Translations under genes and position numbers: made by a program | Part shown: positions 1 to 5,623 of the stretch, one piece after another | How positions within the stretch are numbered: position 1 is the first letter of the stretch | Layout of the letters: each line of letters opens with the position of its first letter | Notes under the pieces: generated by a model | Seen by the model: only the letters and a program-made list of their open reading frames with translations | The model's database searches: none | Told to the model about the DNA's origin: nothing | Origin: an uncultured Rhodocyclaceae bacterium | GTDB taxonomy: Bacteria > Pseudomonadota > Gammaproteobacteria > Burkholderiales > Rhodocyclaceae | Direction: 5' to 3' | Length of the DNA stretch: 6,121 nt | Assembly: GCA_900549295.1 (NCBI GenBank) | Contig: URNG01000145.1 | Coordinates: 1-6,121 of the forward strand

Positions 1-1148
1 TGGTAACGATGCGCGCGTGCAAGCCCCGCCCGCTGCCAGCCGAGGCGGGCGTCGTTCAGATGGCGGGCAAGCCAGAGCGGCGCGGCGATGAGCAGGCTGC
101 CGAGCAGGAAGCCGCCGCCGAGCAGATAGACGAGGATGAGCAGACCATCCAGCCAGGTGAACAGGTCGCTGGCCTCCGGGTAATGGGTGAGCAGCCACCA
201 GGGCGCTTCGTTGCCGAGGAGCAGGAAATGGTCGCGCTCGACCAGCCACTCGGCGAGCGCCAGCTTCAGGTTGAGAAACCAGGGGCTGACCGTCCATTGG
301 AAGGCGGCGGTCGCCACGCCGAGCACGCCGTAGATCAGCGTCAGCGCCTCCGGGGTACGGGCCGGGGCGGTGAAGTCGAGAATTTCGGCGAACGGCGAGC
401 GCAGGCTGTAGCTGACCGCATCGTGCTGGCCGGCGCAGCGGCCGCAGGCGTGGCAGTCGGAGGCGCTGGTCATGCGGCGGATGTCGACCAGCGGCGCGCA
501 GTTGACCGGCGCATCGCGGTCATCATGGCTGTCGTGGCGATCCCAGGCGGCGCGGTCGACCTTGTAGTGGAAGGGCGCGAGCTTGGCGAGAATGGCGAAA
601 ACCCCCGAGGCCGGACACAGGTAGCGGCACCAGACGCGCTTCTCCCGGCCAAAAAGCAGGCCGATGGCCAGCGCGGCAACGCTCGATCCGCCAAGGATCA
701 GCAAGGCCGCCTGCGGGTATTCATAGACGCTGACCAGTTGCCCATAGACGGTGGTGCAGACGAAGGCGACGAAAGGCCAGCCCACCCATTTCAGCCAGGC
801 CGGCGGCGACCAGCCCAGGCCGTGCCGGCTGCCCCATTCGGCGAGCGCGCCTTCCGGACAGAACAGGCCGCACCAGACGCGGCCCATCGTCACCGTGGCG
901 ATCATCACGCCGGGCCACCAGATGCCCCAGAAGCAGAACTGCGCGAACAGGCGCAGGTTGTCCCAGATGTGCGCGCTGGAGGGCGGCAGCGGCATGAAAA
1001 CGGGAATGATGACCAGCGCCGCATAAACGACGACGACACTCCACTGCACGGCCAGGATGGCGCGCTGATGGCGGCGCAAAAACAAACCCAGCCGGGCGAT
1101 CCGGCTGGTGTTGGGTGTGGGGTGAAAGCGGATGATCTGTTCAGTCAC
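1..1148 (-). CDS. ftrD: FtrD-like membrane polyferredoxin (4Fe-4S), 3' end cut by window edge
   Basis: The frame is open for 382 codons from a GTG at 1148 to the left edge, so the C-terminus is missing. Visible cysteine motifs are WCGLFCP (C93, C97), WCRYLCP (C174, C178), a single C217, and CHACGRC (C232, C235, C238). Paired CxxxCP motifs at membrane edges followed by a ferredoxin-like cluster are typical of the NapH/CcoG/FtrD polyferredoxin group. Hydrophobic segments lie at about 32-55, 68-88, 122-142, 147-167, 266-288 and 333-360. The GTG overlaps the end of the FTR1 gene by 8 nt, and no other start lies nearby (the next Met is residue 52, inside the first membrane segment). No strong Shine-Dalgarno is seen, so translation is probably coupled to ftrC. 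By position after P19, cupredoxin and FTR1 it corresponds to FtrD of Bordetella and Brucella, proposed to handle electrons for iron transport. The last motif lacks the usual fourth Cys-Pro; C217 may replace it. The electron partner and direction of flow cannot be read from sequence. Confidence 0.9.
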   Translation of the reverse strand, partial: MTEQIIRFHPTPNTSRIARLGLFLRRHQRAILAVQWSVVVVYAALVIIPVFMPLPPSSAHIWDNLRLFAQFCFWGIWWPGVMIATVTMGRVWCGLFCPEGALAEWGSRHGLGWSPPAWLKWVGWPFVAFVCTTVYGQLVSVYEYPQAALLILGGSSVAALAIGLLFGREKRVWCRYLCPASGVFAILAKLAPFHYKVDRAAWDRHDSHDDRDAPVNCAPLVDIRRMTSASDCHACGRCAGQHDAVSYSLRSPFAEILDFTAPARTPEALTLIYGVLGVATAAFQWTVSPWFLNLKLALAEWLVERDHFLLLGNEAPWWLLTHYPEASDLFTWLDGLLILVYLLGGGFLLGSLLIAAPLWLARHLNDARLGWQRAGLARAHRY

Positions 1149-1944
1149 GCGCGCGCTGCCGGTAGAAAAAGGCGACGGTGAACCAATAGGCGAGCCAGAC
1201 GAGCAGCGTGGTCAGCGCGGGGCGGGCGCGGTAGCCTGCGAAATCGGCCAGCAGCTTGCCGCCGGTGCCGTTGTCGTCGAGCAAGGCCGAGCTGTCCCAA
1301 AGCGGATCGACCAAGGTTGGCAGCCAGTCGATGCCGATCAGGCGGTCGACCGCCGCGATCAGCAGCGAGGACGCCAGAATCAGCAGCAGGATCGACGACA
1401 GCCGCAGCAGCAGGCCGAGATCGAGCCGGGCCAGACTGCGCGCAGCCAGCCAGGCGGTGGCTGCGGCGGCGAGAAAACCGAGTACGGCGCCGCCAGCCAG
1501 CGCGCTGATGTCGCCGCTCTGGGCCAGACCGTAGAGAAAGATCACCGTCTCGGCCCCTTCGCGGGCAACGGCGAGCGCCGCGACGACGGCGACGCCCCAG
1601 TAACCGGAACGTTCGGCGGCGGCAGCCAGATCGTTGTGCAGCCGCGCCTTCATCTGCCGGCCATGGCGGCGCATCCACAGCACCATCTGGGTAATGAGGC
1701 CGGCGGCGACGATCAGCGTCGCAGTCTGAAAGAGTTCGAGCGCCTGCCCGGTCAGTTCGTCCTGCACGGTGAGCAGCCCCCAGCCGAGCAGCAGGGCGAG
1801 GCCGACGCCCGCCGCCAGACCGGCGAACAGGGCGCGGCGGCCGCGCCCGTCGGGATCGCCGGTTTTCAGCCAGGCGAACAGGATACCGGCGATCAGGAAG
1901 GCTTCGAGGCTTTCCCGCCAGACCACGAAAAATGCGTTGCCCAT
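1141..1944 (-). CDS. ftrC: FTR1-family iron permease (FtrC-like)
   Basis: The 267-residue protein is an inner-membrane iron permease of the FTR1/EfeU family. Two family-defining REXXE motifs are visible: RESLE at residues 10-14 in the first membrane helix and REGAE at 128-132 in a later one. These acidic/arginine motifs bind iron in yeast Ftr1p and E. coli EfeU. Hydrophobic segments lie near 4-26, 38-60, 70-91, 115-140, 146-168, 177-200 and 243-261, consistent with the seven-helix topology, and the length is normal for bacterial members. The ATG at 1944 is preceded by GGAG with 6-nt spacing, and the RESLE motif right after it fixes the start. It begins 12 nt after the cupredoxin gene and its last 8 nt overlap the polyferredoxin gene. 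With P19, cupredoxin and polyferredoxin around it, it is the permease of an FtrABCD-type ferrous-iron system rather than EfeUOB, since no EfeO or EfeB is present. Confidence 0.95.
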   Translation of the reverse strand: MGNAFFVVWRESLEAFLIAGILFAWLKTGDPDGRGRRALFAGLAAGVGLALLLGWGLLTVQDELTGQALELFQTATLIVAAGLITQMVLWMRRHGRQMKARLHNDLAAAAERSGYWGVAVVAALAVAREGAETVIFLYGLAQSGDISALAGGAVLGFLAAAATAWLAARSLARLDLGLLLRLSSILLLILASSLLIAAVDRLIGIDWLPTLVDPLWDSSALLDDNGTGGKLLADFAGYRARPALTTLLVWLAYWFTVAFFYRQRARD

Positions 1945-1956
1945 GCGCGGCTCCGG

Positions 1957-2298
1957 TTATTTGGCGACGATCCGGCCCTGGGCCGTTTCCGGGTGGAATT
2001 CGTCAAAAAACTTGTAGCTGCCGGGCTTGAGCGGATAAAAAACCAGCTTGCGCGTGACGCCGGGGGCCAGCACCAGCTCCTTGCGCAGTTCGAGACTCTC
2101 GAATTCCGAGGCGCCCGGCCCCTCGTTGCGGACTTCCAGGCGAAACCGGGTATTGGCCGGCACTTCGATGGTTTCCGGGTAGAGGCGGCCGTTCTTCATG
2201 ACGAGCAGGAAGGTGGGCATGTCGCTGGCCCAGCCAGTGAAACTGGCCGTCGGCAACAGTAGCAGCGCGAGCGCCACGGAACGGAGAGTTTTTTTCAT
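1957..2298 (-). CDS. ftrB: Exported cupredoxin-like protein of the Ftr iron system (FtrB-like)
   Basis: The protein has 113 residues. The chosen ATG at 2298 gives a clear Sec signal peptide: KK near the N-terminus, a hydrophobic core at about 7-16, and a likely cleavage after Ala24 (TGWA/SD). An upstream in-frame ATG at 2385 would add 29 unconvincing residues overlapping the porin's 3' end. The mature ~89 residues have a cupredoxin-like beta pattern: a MKNGRLYPETIEVPAN strand region (34-49), an RFRLEVRNEG strand (51-60), EFESLEL (65-71) and a C-terminal GSYKFFDEFHPE segment (93-104). This resembles the cupredoxin_1 domain of FtrB and of EfeO N-termini. The protein has no cysteine, so it lacks a classical type-1 blue-copper site; E66, E69, H102, M27 and M34 are candidate ligands (inference). 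It starts 8 nt after the porin's reading frame ends and is followed 12 nt later by FTR1. In Bordetella and Brucella the equivalent protein is thought to assist oxidation or delivery of Fe(II) to the permease. Confidence 0.87.
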   Translation of the reverse strand: MKKTLRSVALALLLLPTASFTGWASDMPTFLLVMKNGRLYPETIEVPANTRFRLEVRNEGPGASEFESLELRKELVLAPGVTRKLVFYPLKPGSYKFFDEFHPETAQGRIVAK

Positions 2299-2306
2299 GC
2301 AGTTTC

Positions 2307-3802
2307 TCAATACGCGACGTTGGCGCGAATGGCGAAGACCTTGACCGAGTTTGCGCCGCTGTTGCCGCCCGGACGCGACACCCACTGGAAGTCAGGGGTG
2401 ATTTCCAGATTCGGCGTCAGCCGGTAACGGTAATAGATTTCGGCCACTTTTTCAGCACCGCGCGGGGTGAAGGTGAAGTCGGCAGGCAAGCCATTTGCCA
2501 CGGCATTTTCGTAGTTCGCCTCGCTGAAATAACCTTCGCCACCTGCCTTGCGGTAGGCGCTGCCGGTTTTCAGCCAGCTGCCGCCGACGCCGAGCGCGTC
2601 GCCGGCGCGGCCCAGTAGTTGCCGCTGATTTCAGCGCCCAGGGCGAGCGCCTTCTCGAACGGCATCTTGCCCTTGACCAGTTGGCCGTAGCGGCCGAACA
2701 GCTTGACCCCGTCGCCGACGTGCTGGTCGACGGAGAGGCCGAACCCGACGTGGCGTTCCTTGGTGCCGTCGAACTGCTCGACGTTGTTGCGGCTCCAGCC
2801 GTAGAGGCGGTAATTGCCGTTGAGGCCGCCGAACAGCTTCAACTGCTTCTCGGCCTGCAGCATCGCCAGCGGCTCTTTCATGCCGCGCCGATAGCTGGCG
2901 CCGCGCTCGCCCGCCCCGAAGACGCCGAGCGACAGACGCCAGGCTTCGGCCTTGTTGGTTTCGTTCAGGTAGGAAGCGACGAAACCGGGCTGGAAGCCGT
3001 TGCCGTCGGCCGCGACCTCGCCGCCCGCGTCGAGCAGCGGGTTGTGCACGAACACGGCGTTGAGGAACTGCGTCGCTTCATCGCCGGCCGCTTCGTTCTG
3101 ATCGAAGAAGCCGAACAGGTCCATCTTGCCGAAGGTCAGTTCCAGCTTCTCGCGCGAATGCGGCCCGAAGCCGCCGAAGGGCAGCGGGATCGACGCCTGA
3201 TACCAGGCCTGGCCGAGAATCGCCATCGAGTCGTCGGCGTTGGCGCCGCTGGCGTGGAAGGCGGAAGCGTTGGGCACGTTGAAGTGGCCGAGGAGGCCAA
3301 AGGGATTGTTCAGGCCCTGGTTCTGGCCGATACGGACGTGCGCGAAAACCTTCTGCTCGATGTCGCCGACCGATTCGAGCGGCACTTCGACGCTCAGGTC
3401 GGCCCGGTAGCCGAACTGGGTGCCGGCATCGGCGGTTCCCTTGGGCAGGCCCCGGGCGCGCTGGGCCACCGTGGTGAGCGAGGCATCGACGGTGACGCCG
3501 TCGAATTTCTCGGCCAGGGCGGCCGCTTTCTTCATGCCGAGCGTGTCCTTTTCGACGGCTTTCAGGCGCGCCGTCAGTTCCGGCTCGTACTGCGACAGGC
3601 GCGGGCTGTCCAGGCCTTCGGCGATGCGCTTGCTTTCGCCTTTGAGGTCGGACACTTCCTTTTCCAGTTCGGCGTTGCGCGCTTCCAGTTTTTCCAGGCG
3701 GGCAGCGAGTTTTTCCAGGGTGGCGTTATCCGGCGGCGCGGCCAGCGCGGGCAACGCCAACCCGGCCGCGATCAACGCGGCAGTCAGTTGGGTGAGGCGC
3801 AT
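2307..3802 (-). pseudogene. OprB-like outer-membrane porin, interrupted by a one-base frameshift
   Basis: As read, the frame from the ATG at 3802 gives 410 residues ending at 2570, but homology-like sequence stops at Trp397 (ISGNYW) and continues in another frame as GRAGDALGVGGSWLK to the stop at 2307. Restoring one base in the CCC run at 2611-2613 gives a continuous 498-residue protein. It has a Sec signal peptide (about 1-21, ALA/AP), a heptad-like coiled coil rich in Leu, Glu and Lys (about 26-62), then alternating beta-barrel sequence. The C-terminal part (ANYENAVANGLPADF, YYRYRLTPNLEITPDFQW, PGGN, final Tyr) closely resembles carbohydrate-porin family OprB. The start lies 2 nt after the P19 stop, and AAGGCGG 9 nt upstream may serve as its ribosome site, so it is coupled to that gene. 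Position between ftrA and ftrB suggests a channel for iron or iron-ligand passage (inference). If the shift is real, the protein loses about 100 C-terminal residues including the terminal aromatic used in outer-membrane assembly, and is probably inactive. A sequencing or assembly error is a fair alternative. Confidence 0.82.
2611..2613 (-). other. Frameshift site in the porin gene
   Basis: On the coding strand the bases read TAC TGG GCC GCG, leading to a non-family tail (AAPATRSASAAAG) and a stop at 2570. Adding one G to the GGG run gives TGG GGC CGC GCC, which restores WGRAGDALGVGG and the remaining 101 codons to the stop at 2307. A short homopolymer in GC-rich sequence is a plausible place for either a real deletion or a read error. 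Confidence 0.8.
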
Positions 3803-3804
3803 GA

Positions 3805-4347
3805 TCAGTAGCCGCCTTTCTTGCCGATGCCGACGTAGGTGAATTCGTATTCGACTTCAAACGGCTTGAACCACGGACGCACGCCGGTGGCGCGGTCGGT
3901 ATGGCGGCCGAAGTGGGCGTGCTTGTTTTCCGACGGCGGCAGGATGGTGTACTTCACCTTGTACTTGCCGGGACCGGCCAGCTTGATGTTGTCGCCGTAG
4001 TGCGGGCCGTCGTTGGCGACCATCGGCATGAATTCGCCGGCTACCTTGTAGTCGCCGCCGATCTTGCTGACTTCGAACTTGACGACGAGGTAGGGAATCC
4101 AGGCGCCTTCCTCGAAGCCGTTGGGGTTGTTGGCCAGGGCGTGGATGTCGGCTTCGATGTGGATGTCGGATTCGGCGGCGGCGCGCATCATGCCATCCGG
4201 CTCCATCTCGATCGGTTGCAGGTAAACGGCGGCGATTTCCATGCCGGCCTTCTGCTGCGGCACGCCGATCGGGTATTCGAGCGCGTGCGCCGAGGCGAAG
4301 GTCAGGCTGCTGAAGGCAAGGACGAGTGCTGCTTTCTTGAGAAACAT
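3805..4347 (-). CDS. ftrA: P19/FtrA-type periplasmic iron-transport protein
   Basis: The 180-residue protein belongs to the P19/Tp34/FtrA family (Pfam Iron_transport), dimeric periplasmic proteins that bind Cu(II) and an Fe(II) mimic and feed an FTR1-type permease. A Sec signal peptide is visible (KK at 4-5, hydrophobic 6-18, likely cleavage ASAHA/LEY at 22). Family motifs follow: YPIGVPQQKAGMEIAAVYLQ at 25-44, DIHIEADIHA (61-70) with H63, E65, D67 and H69, FMPMVANDGPHYG (106-118) with M107, M109 and H116, and HAHFGRHTD (143-151). The spacing H63-E65-M109-H116 matches the H42-E44-M88-H95 ligand spacing I recall for Campylobacter P19; one of H143, H145 or H149 would be the remaining ligand. 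The ATG at 4347 has an AAGGGG ribosome site 8 nt upstream. It lies first in the ftr-like module, 99 nt after exbD, and overlaps none of its neighbours; the porin starts 2 nt after its stop. Length and motifs look complete. Confidence 0.95.
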   Translation of the reverse strand: MFLKKAALVLAFSSLTFASAHALEYPIGVPQQKAGMEIAAVYLQPIEMEPDGMMRAAAESDIHIEADIHALANNPNGFEEGAWIPYLVVKFEVSKIGGDYKVAGEFMPMVANDGPHYGDNIKLAGPGKYKVKYTILPPSENKHAHFGRHTDRATGVRPWFKPFEVEYEFTYVGIGKKGGY

Positions 4348-4446
4348 GAGTGATACCCCTTGGTTGTTTTCTCTGGCTGGCAGAACTCGGCTGGCTGGAG
4401 TGGTTTGGACGAAAAAACGGAAAAGTTTTGCGGCTGGTGTTGCGAC
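4348..4446 (-). other. Intergenic region between exbD and the P19 gene
   Basis: This 99-nt gap is the only sizeable non-coding stretch in the window and the most likely place for a second promoter or a processing point between the tonB-exbBD and ftr-like modules. It is less GC-rich than the genes, with A/T runs at about 4411-4429 (an AAAA-G-TTTT core). The 8-mer CTGGCTGG (plus strand) occurs at 4373-4380 and 4391-4398, 18 bp apart. I could not recognise a convincing -35/-10 pair, a Fur box or a GC-hairpin terminator by eye. Confidence 0.5.
4356..4361 (-). promoter_or_regulatory. Ribosome binding site of the P19 gene
   Basis: The coding strand reads AAGGGG, 8 nt before the ATG at 4347. It is one of the clearest Shine-Dalgarno sequences in the window and supports both the start and independent translation of the ftr-like module after the 99-nt gap. 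Confidence 0.65.
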
Positions 4447-4866
4447 TTATTCGGCGGTTGGCTGGGTGACGAAACCGATCTTGCTCAAACCGGCGCGGCG
4501 GGCGGCACTCATGGTTTCGGCGACGCTTTCGTAGCGGCTGTCGCGGTCGGCCTTGAGGTGCAGCTCGACGTTGACGTCCTGCGCCACGGCGTCGCGGAAG
4601 CGGGATTCCAGTTCGGCCACGGTCACTGGCTCGCCGCCGAGGTGTACCTGGCCGTCGGCGGTGATGGCGACTTGCAGGGTCATCGGTTTGTCCGGCGTCG
4701 GTGTGCTGGAGGCGCGCGGCAGGTCGACCTTGACCGAATGCGTCATCAGCGGGGCGGTGATCATGAAGATGATGAGCAGCACCAACATGACGTCGATCAG
4801 CGGGATCATGTTGATTTCCGCGGTCGGCATCTGGCTGCCGGTGCCATTGAAGCTGCCGATGGCCAT
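4447..4866 (-). CDS. exbD: ExbD, TonB-system proton-channel subunit
   Basis: The 139-residue protein is ExbD, the single-pass inner-membrane partner of ExbB that couples the proton gradient to TonB movement. The N-terminal sequence AEINMIPLIDVMLVLLIIFM (16-35) is the family hallmark: a short cytoplasmic end, then one membrane helix (about 22-41) carrying Asp25, the residue essential for proton use in E. coli ExbD (same number). The periplasmic domain follows from about 43, including VKVDLPRA, an ITADGQVHLGGEPV segment and VELHLKADRDSRYESVAETMSAARRAG, normal for the family. The ATG at 4866 comes 1 nt after the exbB stop, with GGGAG 9 nt upstream inside the end of exbB. Length is typical and no key residue is missing. 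As the last gene of tonB-exbB-exbD it is followed by the 99-nt gap. TolR is an alternative family, but the TonB neighbour and iron context favour ExbD. Confidence 0.95.
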   Translation of the reverse strand: MAIGSFNGTGSQMPTAEINMIPLIDVMLVLLIIFMITAPLMTHSVKVDLPRASSTPTPDKPMTLQVAITADGQVHLGGEPVTVAELESRFRDAVAQDVNVELHLKADRDSRYESVAETMSAARRAGLSKIGFVTQPTAE

Positions 4867-4867
4867 G

Positions 4868-5620
4868 TCACGCCGCTCCCGCCGTTGCCGCAGCGCGGGC
4901 GCGCAGCGGGTGAATCTGGGCGCTGGTGGCGATCAGGGGTTTGCCGACGGTGAAGAAGGCGTGCAGATCGTGCGCGAAGGCATCGAGATCGGCGAGGATC
5001 AGGCGATTGGAGCGGACGAAGGTGTTGTAAGCGAACACGGCGGGCAGGGCGACGGCCAGACCGGCGGCGGTCATGATCAGCGCCTCGCCGACCGGGCCGG
5101 CGATCTTTTCCAGCGCCGCCTGACCGCTCATGCCGATGGCGATCAGCGCGTGATAGATCCCCCAAACGGTGCCGAACAGGCCGACGAAGGGGGCCGTGGC
5201 AGCGGTGGTGGCAAGGAAGGTGAGGCCGCTTTCCATGCCGGCCTGGGTGGTGGCGAGTTGCTGGCGCAGCGCCCGTTCCATCTGCTCGGACGGATCGAAC
5301 TGCGACACCAGGCGCCCGCTCACGGCTTCGCAATCGCAGTTGCAGCAGTTGGCCTGGCTGGCAAGCTGGGCATAGGGGCTGTCCGCGCCTGCGGCGCGCA
5401 GCTTTTCGATGCCCTCGGTCACGCTTTTGGCGGCCCAGAAGGAAGCGACGGCCTTGGAGGCTTTGCGCAGCCGCCACCAGTCGAGCGATTTGGCAAGAAT
5501 CAGATACCAACTGGTCACCGACATGATGACGATAAGGATGGCGATGGCGTGGGAAACGGTGTCTCCCTGTTCCCACAGGTGAGCAAGGCCAAAAACGTTG
5601 CCGGTGGCGGTTTCCTGCAT
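4868..5620 (-). CDS. exbB: ExbB, TonB-system proton-channel subunit with a cysteine cluster
   Basis: The 250-residue protein is ExbB of the MotA/TolQ/ExbB family, which forms the pentameric inner-membrane channel around ExbD. Membrane helix 1 is at about 22-43, followed by a large cytoplasmic loop; helix 2 begins at about 133 with the hallmark APFVGLFGTVWGI (143-155), and helix 3 contains GPVGEALIMTAAGLAVALPAVFAYN elements (175-199). T151, E179 and T184 occupy the positions of E. coli T148, E176 and T181, which line the channel. The loop carries an unusual cluster NCCNCDCE with C92, C93, C95 and C97, not expected in the textbook E. coli protein. The ATG at 5620 lies 3 nt after the tonB stop with GGAG 9 nt upstream, and exbD follows after 1 nt, so the three genes are tightly linked. 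The C-terminal tail (about 230-250) is Ala/Arg-rich and probably cytoplasmic. TolQ is unlikely because no tol-pal genes are present. Confidence 0.95.
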   Translation of the reverse strand: MQETATGNVFGLAHLWEQGDTVSHAIAILIVIMSVTSWYLILAKSLDWWRLRKASKAVASFWAAKSVTEGIEKLRAAGADSPYAQLASQANCCNCDCEAVSGRLVSQFDPSEQMERALRQQLATTQAGMESGLTFLATTAATAPFVGLFGTVWGIYHALIAIGMSGQAALEKIAGPVGEALIMTAAGLAVALPAVFAYNTFVRSNRLILADLDAFAHDLHAFFTVGKPLIATSAQIHPLRARAAATAGAA

Positions 5621-5623
5621 GGT

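Noticed and set aside
9..1181. 390-codon plus-strand open frame
   Set aside because: It lies antisense to the cysteine-motif-bearing polyferredoxin, is low in complexity (Gln, Glu, Ala, Arg, Gly) and shows no domain pattern. Long antisense frames are expected in GC-rich coding DNA.
1132..2262. 376-codon plus-strand open frame opposite the FTR1 and cupredoxin genes
   Set aside because: It spans two genes with clear family motifs on the other strand and has the same Gln/Gly/Arg-rich shadow composition.
2299..2385. Upstream ATG at 2385 as the start of the cupredoxin gene
   Set aside because: It would put 29 polar residues before an obvious signal peptide and overlap the porin's 3' end; the ATG at 2298 gives a normal exported protein.
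2681..3811. 376-codon plus-strand open frame opposite the porin
   Set aside because: The minus strand carries a signal peptide, coiled coil and OprB-like barrel; the plus frame is Val/Ala/Glu/Phe-rich with no recognisable motif.
4405..4435. A/T runs in the exbD-P19 gap as a rho-independent terminator
   Set aside because: No GC-rich hairpin precedes a T-run on the minus strand, so the pattern does not meet the usual terminator form.
4348..4446. Fur box upstream of the P19 gene
   Set aside because: Fur control would be expected for an iron operon, but I found no stretch resembling the GATAAT-type repeat consensus in this gap.
4806..5576. 256-codon minus-strand frame overlapping exbB in another phase
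   Set aside because: It is Arg/Pro/His-rich, characteristic of a shifted frame of GC-rich coding DNA; the exbB frame has all the family motifs.
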